Assembly: GCA_003223995.1 (NCBI GenBank)
Contig: QHYA01000241.1
Location: forward strand, 1 to 10,537
Length of the DNA stretch: 10,537 nucleotides
Source: Acidobacteriota bacterium
Lineage (GTDB): Bacteria > Acidobacteriota > Polarisedimenticolia > QHYA01
Direction of reading: 5' to 3'
The translations under genes were made by a program, and so were the position numbers. Below, one piece after another: positions 1 to 6,660 of this stretch. The stretch's first letter is position 1. The number at the start of each line of letters is the position of its first letter. A model generated the notes under the pieces. It worked only from the letters and a program-made list of their open reading frames with translations, searched no databases and was not told the DNA's origin.

Positions 1-1745
1 TCAGCGACCTTGAGGATCTCGTCTCCCTGAAGCTTCGTCCCTTCCTTCCAGTAGGTCTCGCGGAGGAGCCTGCCGGCCTCCGTGCTGCCGTACCAATCAT
101 CGCCGAAACGCCGGCGCATCGCCTCCTGCATCATGTCGGCGAAGCCGTAGGCGCGGGTGTAGTCGGCCGCGTAGAAGAAATCGTCCACGTCCGTCCGGAA
201 GCGCAGCGCGTCCTGCGCCGTCAGCGGAAAGCCGTATGCCTCTTCGAAGAGCGCTCTGTAGACCTCCTGAAGGTCCTGCGTCTGCCCCTTGTAGATATCC
301 CCGTAGAACGCAGGGTCGCCGCCGTGGAGGATCGTCTCGTAGATCAGCTTGGAATGTCCGTAGCGCCGGAGGAAATACATGTTCCAGAAGCTGCCATGGC
401 GGACCGTCTTGCGGATGTCCTCGTCGGTCATCACGGGGACGTTCGCCCCGGAATGCTCGCTGTTCCAGCGCTGGACGAAGGCCCGGTAGCGCACCAGCCA
501 GGCCGGATCGTCCCAGGAGTGCGAGAAGAACTCCGCCCAGCCCTCGGTCGTCATGGAGCTGCCGAGCTGCTGGAACTCCCACTGCTTCGTGCTGGTCGAT
601 CCGAAGTGCAGGGCGTGGCCTCCCTCGTGGAAGAATGTGTGGAAGTCGTCCATCCCGCCGGCGGGCTTCACCGTGATCCTCACGTCGCGCGGCACCCGCA
701 GCGCGAAGCAAGCCGCGCGCGGCTCCTTGTTCGGGTTGGGCGCATCGTCCACGAGGATGTCGGTTCCGGCTGCGGTCTTCAGCTCCAGCCCGAGACCCTT
801 GAGAAACTCCTTGAAGGAGGGAACCATCAGATCCTTGGGCAGGAACTTCTCCAGGTGGGGGGCGCGGGCGAGGCGGCCGATGTCGGAGCGGCGGAACTTC
901 TCCACGGGCATCCCCAGAGCTTCCCGGACCTCCTCCTCCAACAGACGGCGGTAGAGCGCGTCCGAGGACTTGTAGAACCGGTCACAGCGGGCGATGAGGT
1001 CCTTCAGGTCGACGAAACGGTAGCGCTGCGACAGATCGATGTAGGACGCAAACCCCAGCTCTCGCACCACCTCCTGAGACCTCTTCTCCTTGCGCTCCAG
1101 GATCGGATTGAGAACGTCCCTGTAAACCTCGGCAACCTTCGCCTGGATCTGTGCCCGCTTCTCCGCGTTCTCCTCGCGGCTCAAGAGCCCCTGGAGGTCG
1201 CGGTAGGCGACCGGCTTCTGCTCCCATGGAATCTTGACCGTCGTCGCGGTCTCCGCATTCGACTGTTCGTCATCGAAGTGAGCCGTCTCCAGCCCCACGG
1301 CCGACAGCGCCAGGTGCGTGTGCAGGTACTGCAGCGCCCTGCGCCGGTCGTCCGGATCGGCGGACCACGGCGGGAGGACCGATCCGGCGGGACGGCGCAG
1401 CAGCTCGCCGACGAAGCGCACCGTCTCGTTCGAGAAGAGCTTCTCGTGCCCCTTGTACGTCTCCGCGATGATGCTCTCCTCCCCCTGGGTGCGCGTATAC
1501 CAGGAGAGCACCCCCTGGATCAGGTTGAGCGCTTTCGCCTCGTCCCGGACCTCTTCGAGCCTCTTCTCCATCTCACCCCTTTCTGCTCCGGCGGCCACGG
1601 CGTTTCCGGCCGGCTTGCCGGCGTTCTGACCGCCAGCCGCCGCTGCCGGCGATGAACCCCTCCCGAAGGCCGAGACGGCGGCCGCTGCGCCAATGACGAG
1701 CGGAGCGGCTGCGGCGCTGATGAGGACTCTCTCGAAAAACCGCAT
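1..1745 (-). CDS. M3-like zinc metallopeptidase, exported; C-terminus beyond the left edge
   Basis: Reading the minus strand from ATG 1745 gives 581 residues without a stop, running off the window. An N-terminal hydrophobic stretch (MRFFERVLISAAAAPLVIGAA) looks like a signal peptide, so the enzyme probably acts in the periplasm or outside the cell. The zinc site is visible: HEGGH at residues 373-377 (bases 615-629) and a downstream glutamate, E401, in TTEGWAEFF. The 24-residue spacing from the second His to this Glu fits gluzincin oligopeptidases of family M3 (thimet oligopeptidase/PepF type), which cleave short peptides. HEGGH instead of the common HEFGH marks a divergent subgroup. The C-terminal helical stretch (FYAADYTRAYGFADMM and after) also resembles M3 enzymes. 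M3 members are about 600-700 residues, so little should be missing. GAGGAG at 1751-1756 lies 5 bases before the ATG. It follows the M24 peptidase gene by 53 bases and is probably cotranscribed with it. Family M2 is the main alternative and fits less well. Confidence 0.83.
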   Translation of the reverse strand, partial: MRFFERVLISAAAAPLVIGAAAAVSAFGRGSSPAAAAGGQNAGKPAGNAVAAGAERGEMEKRLEEVRDEAKALNLIQGVLSWYTRTQGEESIIAETYKGHEKLFSNETVRFVGELLRRPAGSVLPPWSADPDDRRRALQYLHTHLALSAVGLETAHFDDEQSNAETATTVKIPWEQKPVAYRDLQGLLSREENAEKRAQIQAKVAEVYRDVLNPILERKEKRSQEVVRELGFASYIDLSQRYRFVDLKDLIARCDRFYKSSDALYRRLLEEEVREALGMPVEKFRRSDIGRLARAPHLEKFLPKDLMVPSFKEFLKGLGLELKTAAGTDILVDDAPNPNKEPRAACFALRVPRDVRITVKPAGGMDDFHTFFHEGGHALHFGSTSTKQWEFQQLGSSMTTEGWAEFFSHSWDDPAWLVRYRAFVQRWNSEHSGANVPVMTDEDIRKTVRHGSFWNMYFLRRYGHSKLIYETILHGGDPAFYGDIYKGQTQDLQEVYRALFEEAYGFPLTAQDALRFRTDVDDFFYAADYTRAYGFADMMQEAMRRRFGDDWYGSTEAGRLLRETYWKEGTKLQGDEILKVA

Positions 1746-1750
1746 GTGAT

Positions 1751-1756
1751 CTCCTC
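1751..1756 (-). promoter_or_regulatory. Ribosome binding site of the M3-like peptidase gene
   Basis: GAGGAG read on the minus strand, 5 bases before ATG 1745. It fixes that ATG as the start and places the predicted signal peptide at the N-terminus. Confidence 0.65.
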
Positions 1757-1798
1757 TTCTGTCTGTAATAGGGTGGGGCGCCAGGCACTCCCGCCGGA

Positions 1799-3063
1799 TC
1801 AGGCGCCGGGAACCCCAGCCAGGATCGGGACGATCTCGGTCTGGGGCGGGCCGCCCGTCGGCGTGGCCTGCTTGGCATCCAGGAAGACGTCGATCTCGCT
1901 TCGGATACCGAAGTCCCCCTTCAGGTAGATTCCCGGCTCGATCGAAAAGCAGGTGCCCGGCAGCAGCCGGCGCTCGTCGTGCGTTTCGAGGTTGTCGAGG
2001 TTCGCTCCGTCACCGTGAACCTCCTCGCCGATGGAATGCCCCGTCCGATGGATGAAATTGGGGCCGAAACCGGCCTGGAAGATCACGCCTCGCGCCACCT
2101 CGTCCACTTGCCAGCCTGCCGGGTAGCTCCCCGAGACCGCCGCTTTCTGGACGAACTCCAGGGCGGCGTCGCGGGCTTGACGGACGATTTTCCAGATCCG
2201 GTCATAGCGTTCGGGGACGCTTTCGGCCACGACGCCGACCCATGTGATGTCGGCGTAAACAGCGCCGGTCTCCTTCAGCTTGCCCCAGATGTCGATAAGG
2301 AGTCGAGTCCGCCGCCGACGCGGATCCGACGCGCGATCATCTTCCAGGCCTCATCCACGACCGACCGTAGGGCCACGGCGGCCCGTTCGTGCTGCTGGCG
2401 CTGCGCCGGGTTCCACACCGCCTCGAACCGCTGGACGAGGTCGGCGGAGCTGACGACGCTCGCGCCGGTCTTCCGGACGTGTTCGACAGTTCCCGCATCG
2501 ACCTTCGACACGTACGGGATCGCGCCGTCCGGGGAGTATTCCATCGCGATCTGCCGGGGCTTCGAGGGGGCGGAAGACCCCTGGGAGGCGGCTCCCCTGA
2601 GCGCATCCTTGATGGCGGTCTGGAGCTCGCCCCAGGCGAGGTACACCCGCTTCGTCCCGGGCAGATGGTCCAGCCTTCCTGGCTCTATGGCGTGCACGAT
2701 CCTGACAGGATCCCCCTGCGCCGGGACGAAGTAGAGCCAGCGGCGTGTCCCGATCGCCCCCTCGGGCATCAGCAGGATCCGCGACGCGATCGAGTTCGAT
2801 CCGCGGAAGTCGTAGAACAACCAGCCATCGATGCCCGCCTCTCTCAGCGCCGCCTGGATCCTCGAAACCCTCTCGGCGGCCGCGGCGTCGGCCGAGGCGG
2901 CTCGCTGGGCAGGCTGGCTGGCAGGAGACGCTCCGGGCGCCGGGGCAGAAGATGCGGCGGGCGTCCCGGGCGTCCCCGCGCGACCGGAGGCCGCGGCCAA
3001 CAAGGCGGGCAGCAGTGGCGTCATGAGCAGCCACAGTGACAGTGACGGATTCAGGCTGTGCAT
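1799..3063 (-). pseudogene. M24-family metallopeptidase (Xaa-Pro aminopeptidase-like), frame-disrupted
   Basis: The gene starts at ATG 3063 with GGAGG 4 bases upstream and a signal peptide (MHSLNPSLSLWLLMTPLLPA). It reads 262 codons to a TGA at 2275-2277. The catalytic half lies in another frame, open from 2350 to the stop at 1799. That half carries all five expected metal ligands of the pita-bread fold: Asp in LLIDIW (2291-2293), Asp in VYADITW (2249-2251), His in FIHRTGHSIG (2048-2050), Glu in FSIEPGIY (1937-1939) and Glu in IRSEIDVF (1895-1897). Such enzymes cut N-terminal residues before proline or X-Pro dipeptides. Compared with my memory of the family, about 50-55 residues that normally lie between the helix ending near ARRIRVGG and LLIDIW are absent. 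This looks like a deletion that also shifted frame, not a single-base slip. As written, no product has both halves. The catalytic half has a GTG (2230) but lacks the N-terminal domain. An assembly error is possible. It is the first gene of the operon with the M3-like peptidase. Confidence 0.8.
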
Positions 3064-3067
3064 CGGG

Positions 3068-3072
3068 CCTCC
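3068..3072 (-). promoter_or_regulatory. Ribosome binding site of the M24 peptidase gene
   Basis: GGAGG on the minus strand, 4 bases before ATG 3063. An in-frame upstream ATG at 3138 would add 25 residues ahead of the signal peptide and has no such site, so 3063 is preferred. Confidence 0.6.
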
Positions 3073-3091
3073 ATAGGTTTGAAAGATGCCG

Positions 3092-3097
3092 ATTCTA
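3092..3097 (-). promoter_or_regulatory. Candidate -10 element for the peptidase operon
   Basis: TAGAAT on the minus strand matches the sigma-70 -10 consensus at 5 of 6 bases. It lies 28 bases before ATG 3063, implying a leader of about 20 bases that contains the GGAGG site. No good -35 hexamer is visible at 17-18 bases upstream. Confidence 0.4.
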
Positions 3098-3138
3098 TCC
3101 GACTCGACGCGCGAGGATGAAACGGCCCGATCGTTCAA

Positions 3139-3168
3139 TTGACACTCCCTGGCGGGGGGGCGTAGCGT
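3139..3168 (+). promoter_or_regulatory. Candidate promoter of the kimA-like gene, possibly leaderless
   Basis: A perfect -35 hexamer TTGACA (3139-3144) is followed after 18 bases by TAGCGT (3163-3168), a weak TAnnnT-type -10. Transcription would start within a base or two of GTG 3177, leaving no room for a Shine-Dalgarno site. It sits in the 113-base divergent gap between the peptidase operon and kimA. Confidence 0.4.
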
Positions 3169-3176
3169 AGCCCGCC

Positions 3177-5030
3177 GTGTTCAGCGCGCTGAAGAGGTGG
3201 CTGGTCGGCTCGCCTCTGCCGACCGCCCAGGCGATGCACGAGCGCCTGAGCAAGACCGTCGCGCTGGCCGTCTTCTCCTCCGACGCCCTCTCTTCCGTCG
3301 CTTACGCCACCCAGGAGGTCCTCTACTATCTCGTGCTCGCCGGAGGCGCGGGGATCGCCTACTGCATGCCGATCTCGCTGGCCATCGGCGCGCTTCTCGT
3401 CATCGTCGCTGCTTCCTACAGGCAAACGATCCGGGCGTACCCTTCCGGGGGAGGGGCCTACATCGTCGCGAAGGACAATCTCGGCGCGCTGCCGGGGCTC
3501 GTCGCGGCGGCCGCTTTGCTGATCGATTACATCCTGACCGTCGCCGTGTCCGCCGCCGCCGGTGTCAATGCGGTGACTTCGGCTTTCCCGCGGCTCTTCG
3601 AGCACCAGACCATTCTCTGCGTCCTGTGCGTGCTGGGGATCTCGATCATGAACCTCAGAGGGATCCGGGAATCCGGACGGGCTTTCGCGGCGCCGACCTA
3701 TCTGTTCATCATCGCCTTCGGCCTGCTTCTCATCGGGGCGCTGACGCGGCTCGCCGCAGGCCGCATCCAGCCCCTTTCGCTGCCCGAGGAGATCGCCTCG
3801 GCCAGCCATCCCGTCACGCTGTGGCTGCTTCTGCGAAGCTTCGCCGCGGGCTGCACCGCGCTGACCGGTGTAGAGGCGATCTCGAACGGAGTCCCCGCTT
3901 TCCGGCCGCCCGAATCCCGAAATGCCGGGATCACGCTGACCTGGATGGCGACGATCGCCTGCACCTTCTTCCTCGGAGCCTCCTACATCGCCAGCCGCCT
4001 GGGGGCCTACCCCCATGAAAAGGAGACGGTCATCTCGCAGGTGGCCCGTGCCGTCTTCCAAGGAGGGCCGCTCTATTACTTCGTCCAGGCGACGACCGCC
4101 CTGATCCTGATCCTTGCCGTCAACACCTCCTTCGCGGATTTTCCCCGCCTCGCCTCGATCCTCGCCCGGGACCGCTACGTCCCGAGACAGTTCGCCAACC
4201 AGGGCGACAGGCTCGTCTTCTCCAACGGCATCGTCTTTCTCGCCGGATCGGCCATCGCCCTGCTGGTGATCTTCGGGGGGAGCACGCACAGGCTGCTGCC
4301 GCTCTACGCGATCGGAGTGTTCCTTTCCTTCAGCCTGTCGCAGGCGGGCATGGTGCTCCACCACAAGAGGCTCCGCGAAAAGGGCTGGAGGAGGGGTATC
4401 GCGATCAACGGGCTCGGAGCGGTCTGCACGAGCATCGTGCTCCTGATCCTCACGGTGACGAAATTCAAAGAAGGCGCCTACGTCGTGGTCCTGCTGATCC
4501 CGCTGTTCGTCCTGATGTTCCAGCGAGTCAACTCGCACTACCGGGAAATCCGCGAGCAGCTCTCTCTCGACCGGGCGGAGGGGCCGTGCGAGGTCCACAA
4601 CACCGTCATCGTTCCGGTGTCGACGATCCACCGCGGCGTCGTTCAGGCCCTTCAGTACGCTCGAGCGCTCTCCGACGACGTGCGGGCGGTCGTGATCGAT
4701 CTCGACCCTGAGGCGACGCGGAAACTGAGGGAGAAGTGGAGCCAGTACTGCTGCGGAGTGCCCCTGATCGTCCTCGATTCCCCGTACCGCTCCGTCCTGC
4801 GCCCCCTTCTCGAGTACATCGAGTCGGTGGACCGCCGGAAGGAGGGGGACATCATCACGGTGGTCCTTCCGGAGTTCGTGCCGGCCCGCTGGTGGGAGCA
4901 CCTCCTGCACAACCAGACTGCCCTCCTGATCAAGGGGGCGCTTCTGTTCCGCCGGCGCACGGTGGTCACCAGTGTTCCCTACCACCTGCAAAGAACCACC
5001 GCCCCGGCTGGCGGGACGGCACGGAGCTGA
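3177..5030 (+). CDS. kimA: KimA-type potassium importer (APC superfamily)
   Basis: The 617-residue product matches the KimA (formerly YdaO) family along its length. These are inner-membrane, proton-coupled, high-affinity K+ importers of the APC superfamily with about 12 transmembrane helices and a cytoplasmic C-terminal domain. The N-terminus (MFSALKRWLVGSPL) parallels B. subtilis KimA. Family blocks are clear: SSDALSSVAY (34-43), YPSGGGAYIVAKDNLG (88-103), LLIDYILTVAVS (114-125), ALTGVEAISN (228-237) and NTSFADFPRLASILARDRY (316-334). Asp36, Tyr43, Asp117, Tyr118, Ser125, Thr230, Glu233 and Tyr377 fall at positions I recall as implicated in ion binding or proton coupling in the B. subtilis protein. 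Hydrophobic segments end near residue 448, and residues 470-600 form a soluble domain. The start is GTG 3177, supported by the family N-terminus, although no Shine-Dalgarno precedes it. It is a single-gene unit, divergent from the peptidases and convergent with the COAP operon. A general amino acid permease is the less likely alternative. Confidence 0.9.
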   Translation: MFSALKRWLVGSPLPTAQAMHERLSKTVALAVFSSDALSSVAYATQEVLYYLVLAGGAGIAYCMPISLAIGALLVIVAASYRQTIRAYPSGGGAYIVAKDNLGALPGLVAAAALLIDYILTVAVSAAAGVNAVTSAFPRLFEHQTILCVLCVLGISIMNLRGIRESGRAFAAPTYLFIIAFGLLLIGALTRLAAGRIQPLSLPEEIASASHPVTLWLLLRSFAAGCTALTGVEAISNGVPAFRPPESRNAGITLTWMATIACTFFLGASYIASRLGAYPHEKETVISQVARAVFQGGPLYYFVQATTALILILAVNTSFADFPRLASILARDRYVPRQFANQGDRLVFSNGIVFLAGSAIALLVIFGGSTHRLLPLYAIGVFLSFSLSQAGMVLHHKRLREKGWRRGIAINGLGAVCTSIVLLILTVTKFKEGAYVVVLLIPLFVLMFQRVNSHYREIREQLSLDRAEGPCEVHNTVIVPVSTIHRGVVQALQYARALSDDVRAVVIDLDPEATRKLREKWSQYCCGVPLIVLDSPYRSVLRPLLEYIESVDRRKEGDIITVVLPEFVPARWWEHLLHNQTALLIKGALLFRRRTVVTSVPYHLQRTTAPAGGTARS

Positions 5031-5041
5031 AGGCCGCCGCT

Positions 5042-5103
5042 CCCGACCTGCTCCGCGACCCCGTGTGGCCTCCAGGGGCCTCGAGGTCGGGTCCGGGCGG
5101 ACC
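5042..5103. terminator. GC-rich hairpins between convergent genes; weak terminator candidate
   Basis: CCCGACCT (5042-5049) pairs perfectly with AGGTCGGG (5084-5091). Directly after it, GGTCC (5090-5094) can pair with GGACC (5099-5103) around a 4-base loop; the two stems overlap by two bases and would compete. They lie between the stop of kimA and the end of the COAP operon and could serve either strand. No T-run follows on either strand, so this is not a canonical intrinsic terminator. Confidence 0.25.
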
Positions 5104-5141
5104 GGACGGCCCAACCCCGCGAGCGTTCGACCAGTGCTCCT

Positions 5142-5729
5142 CTACTTCGGATTGACCCCGTTGCAGGGCTTGTGGATCTGAATGTTGCCTCCGTCGATGC
5201 CGTCACTGGGTGGCGTGCAAGCATTGGGAGCACCGCCACTGTCGGCGTGATAGGAAATGTCTGGTCCGGTCACGTTGATGATGAAGCGATCGTGGCCCTT
5301 CGGCACGTTCCCCGGTTCCCCGTCGTCGATAACCTCCACACCGTATCTGTAGCCGGGTACTCCGTTGACCGTCGCGTCTCCAAAGAATTGGCGGTCGGCA
5401 CAGTCCTTGCCGGCACACGCATCGAAGCAGTTGAAACCGTAGTAGGCGTCAACGCTCGTCGAGTGCACGTGCATACCGTTGTTGTGGTCGATGTAGTTCA
5501 GCTCACCCATGAGCGGGGGCGGAGGCTCACCGTTCTTGTAGCCCGCGTTGAAGCCGAAGTTGGCCTTGCCGATCCCCAACGGGGTCGGGGTGAACCAGCC
5601 ACCCCCCGTCACGAAGTCGTAGCAGGGGCTCGGCACGGGATGCGCCTGGGAATCATGGCCGAGCAACCACACGGCCCCGCCGGCCAGCAGAAGCAGTAGC
5701 CCCGCCCGCCGAATGATCATGCGTTTCAT
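5142..5729 (-). CDS. Secreted post-COAP-1 domain protein
   Basis: The 195-residue product starts with a clear signal peptide (MKRMIIRRAGLLLLLAGGAV). The rest is a single domain of the post-COAP-1 type as I remember it: CYDFVTGGGW (36-45), KANFGFNAGYKNG (55-67), ELNYIDHNNGMHVHSTSV (76-93), YRYGVEVIDDGEPG (128-141) and DRFIINV (147-153). Six cysteines (36, 101, 105, 110, 171, 189) suggest disulfides in an oxidising compartment. The domain is named for its usual place after a choice-of-anchor P domain in one polypeptide. Here it is free-standing, directly downstream of a COAP gene, with its own start and export signal. AGGAGG at 5738-5743 lies 8 bases before ATG 5729 and overlaps the upstream stop codon, which suggests coupled translation. 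No sorting motif or anchor is seen at the C-terminus. Its molecular function is unknown; a structural or adhesive surface role is a guess. Confidence 0.8.
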   Translation of the reverse strand: MKRMIIRRAGLLLLLAGGAVWLLGHDSQAHPVPSPCYDFVTGGGWFTPTPLGIGKANFGFNAGYKNGEPPPPLMGELNYIDHNNGMHVHSTSVDAYYGFNCFDACAGKDCADRQFFGDATVNGVPGYRYGVEVIDDGEPGNVPKGHDRFIINVTGPDISYHADSGGAPNACTPPSDGIDGGNIQIHKPCNGVNPK

Positions 5730-5737
5730 CGCCGGAT

Positions 5738-5743
5738 CCTCCT
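5738..5743 (-). promoter_or_regulatory. Ribosome binding site overlapping the upstream stop codon
   Basis: AGGAGG on the minus strand shares its first bases with the TAG stop (5742-5744) of the COAP gene and lies 8 bases before ATG 5729. It shows the downstream gene is a real separate cistron and not a frameshifted tail. Confidence 0.7.
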
Positions 5744-6383
5744 ACTGAGCGATTGAGCTCTTCGCGCTTGAGACGATGATCTCCCCTCCCGTCGCGAGGA
5801 CCAGGTGGAGCGCGTTGACGACGATTCCCTGGGCCGTCGCCGTCTGTTCGTTGATGTTGAGGGTCGCCACGCCTGGAAGGCTGACGATCTGGTTGGGTAG
5901 ACCGGTCACCTGCACGGGAATGCCCGCGAAGGTCAAGTCGCTGATCTGGCTCCCGCCGCTGGCGCCGAGGTCGGTCACGTCCGCCTGCGCCTGAGTGAAC
6001 GAGGCGGTGATCTGGGCTGGCTGTGCCGGCAGGACGACGACGTTCGCGAGCGAGGTCGAGCTGTTGGCCTGGCTGACGCCGGTATCGTAGAGCGCGCCGC
6101 TCGTGGCCGCGACCAGCGTCTCGGCCGTCAGGACACTCGGCAGCGTGGTCCCTTCGAGCGTTGCACCGGACCATCCACCGTCGGCCGGGAGCGGGCCGGT
6201 ATCCGCGATGTAGAGCGGACCGACCCCAGGGGTCAGCAGGGTTGGAGGGATGTATACGTAGGCGCTGTATGCCTGACCGCCGAAGCTGTTTGCTCGAGCG
6301 GGAACCGCCCACGCCAGTCCCAAGAGAACGACGAGGCTCGTGACGAAGACGAGCCTCTTTCGTCGTGCATCGTTGTGCCTCAT
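5742..6383 (-). CDS. Choice-of-anchor P family secreted protein
   Basis: From ATG 6383 the product has 213 residues. A basic n-region (MRHNDARRKR) and a hydrophobic core (LVFVTSLVVLLGLAWAV) lead to a likely cleavage after PARA. The mature protein is rich in Ala, Ser, Thr, Val and Gly, with a long beta-prone body. Its ending, roughly NALHLVLATGGEIIVSSAKS, is the feature I associate with the choice-of-anchor P (COAP) family of exported proteins of unknown function. The usual C-terminal extension is missing: the protein stops at SSIAQ, where fused relatives would continue into a post-COAP-1 domain. That domain is encoded by the next gene. An in-frame GTG at 6390-6392 overlaps the Shine-Dalgarno site and is rejected as the start. 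No cysteine or anchoring helix is present after the signal. It is the first gene of a two-gene operon. Confidence 0.75.
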   Translation of the reverse strand: MRHNDARRKRLVFVTSLVVLLGLAWAVPARANSFGGQAYSAYVYIPPTLLTPGVGPLYIADTGPLPADGGWSGATLEGTTLPSVLTAETLVAATSGALYDTGVSQANSSTSLANVVVLPAQPAQITASFTQAQADVTDLGASGGSQISDLTFAGIPVQVTGLPNQIVSLPGVATLNINEQTATAQGIVVNALHLVLATGGEIIVSSAKSSIAQ

Positions 6384-6391
6384 GGCTTTCA

Positions 6392-6398
6392 CTCCTTT
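6392..6398 (-). promoter_or_regulatory. Ribosome binding site deciding the COAP gene start
   Basis: AAAGGAG on the minus strand lies 8 bases before ATG 6383. The upstream GTG codon at 6390-6392 overlaps this site and so cannot use it. Confidence 0.7.
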
Positions 6399-6412
6399 TC
6401 TCTTCCTTTCAC

Positions 6413-6426
6413 GACTTTACAAAGTC
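6413..6426. repeat. Short palindrome in the leader of the COAP operon
   Basis: GACTTT and AAAGTC form perfect 6-base arms around a 2-base centre. It sits 30 bases upstream of ATG 6383, just inside the predicted transcript start, where an operator or a short leader hairpin would act. It is too short to name a regulator. Confidence 0.35.
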
Positions 6427-6435
6427 TCGTGTCCC

Positions 6436-6464
6436 AGGTTACGTGGCACAGCGGGCGGCCACAA
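6436..6464 (-). promoter_or_regulatory. Weak candidate promoter of the COAP operon
   Basis: On the minus strand TTGTGG (6459-6464) and TAACCT (6436-6441) are separated by exactly 17 bases. Each hexamer matches only 3 consensus positions (TTG; T, A and final T). The implied start near 6429 is directly next to the GACTTT palindrome. Confidence 0.3.
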
Positions 6465-6576
6465 TTCGGTGAAAACTTGAATCGAAAGCGGGAAAATGCT
6501 CTAAGGCCCGCCCGGGACAGACCCGATTACCGCTCTCAAACTGCTCACGGAGGACCCAGCTGCAACGGCCTCACTG

Positions 6577-6585
6577 TGTTACACT
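6577..6585 (+). promoter_or_regulatory. Candidate extended -10 promoter of the CRTAC1/TPR pair
   Basis: TGTTACACT has the extended -10 form TGn-TAnnnT. The implied start near 6592 is followed at once by AGAAGAGG (6596-6603), a Shine-Dalgarno-like site. No convincing -35 hexamer is present, which extended -10 promoters can tolerate. Confidence 0.4.
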
Positions 6586-6660
6586 CCCGCGGCTCAGAAG
6601 AGGTCACGTACGCATCCCGATTCCCAGGGCTTCCGGACGGCGCCTGCCCCGCTCGCTTGC

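Noticed and set aside
324..1655. 443-codon open frame on the plus strand
   Set aside because: It is antisense to the M3-like peptidase, whose HEGGH motif, signal peptide and ribosome site show which strand codes.
1979..2734. 251-codon open frame on the plus strand across the M24 break
   Set aside because: I considered whether it explained the disruption on the other strand. It has no motif, no ribosome site, and only mirrors the M24 sequence.
3135..5114. 659-codon open frame on the minus strand
   Set aside because: It is antisense to the well-supported kimA gene and consists of low-complexity Arg/Asp/Gly/Glu sequence with no recognisable domain.
5742..5744. Frameshift or stop splitting a COAP/post-COAP-1 fusion gene
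   Set aside because: The downstream protein has its own signal peptide, ATG and AGGAGG site, so it is an independent gene and not a broken tail.
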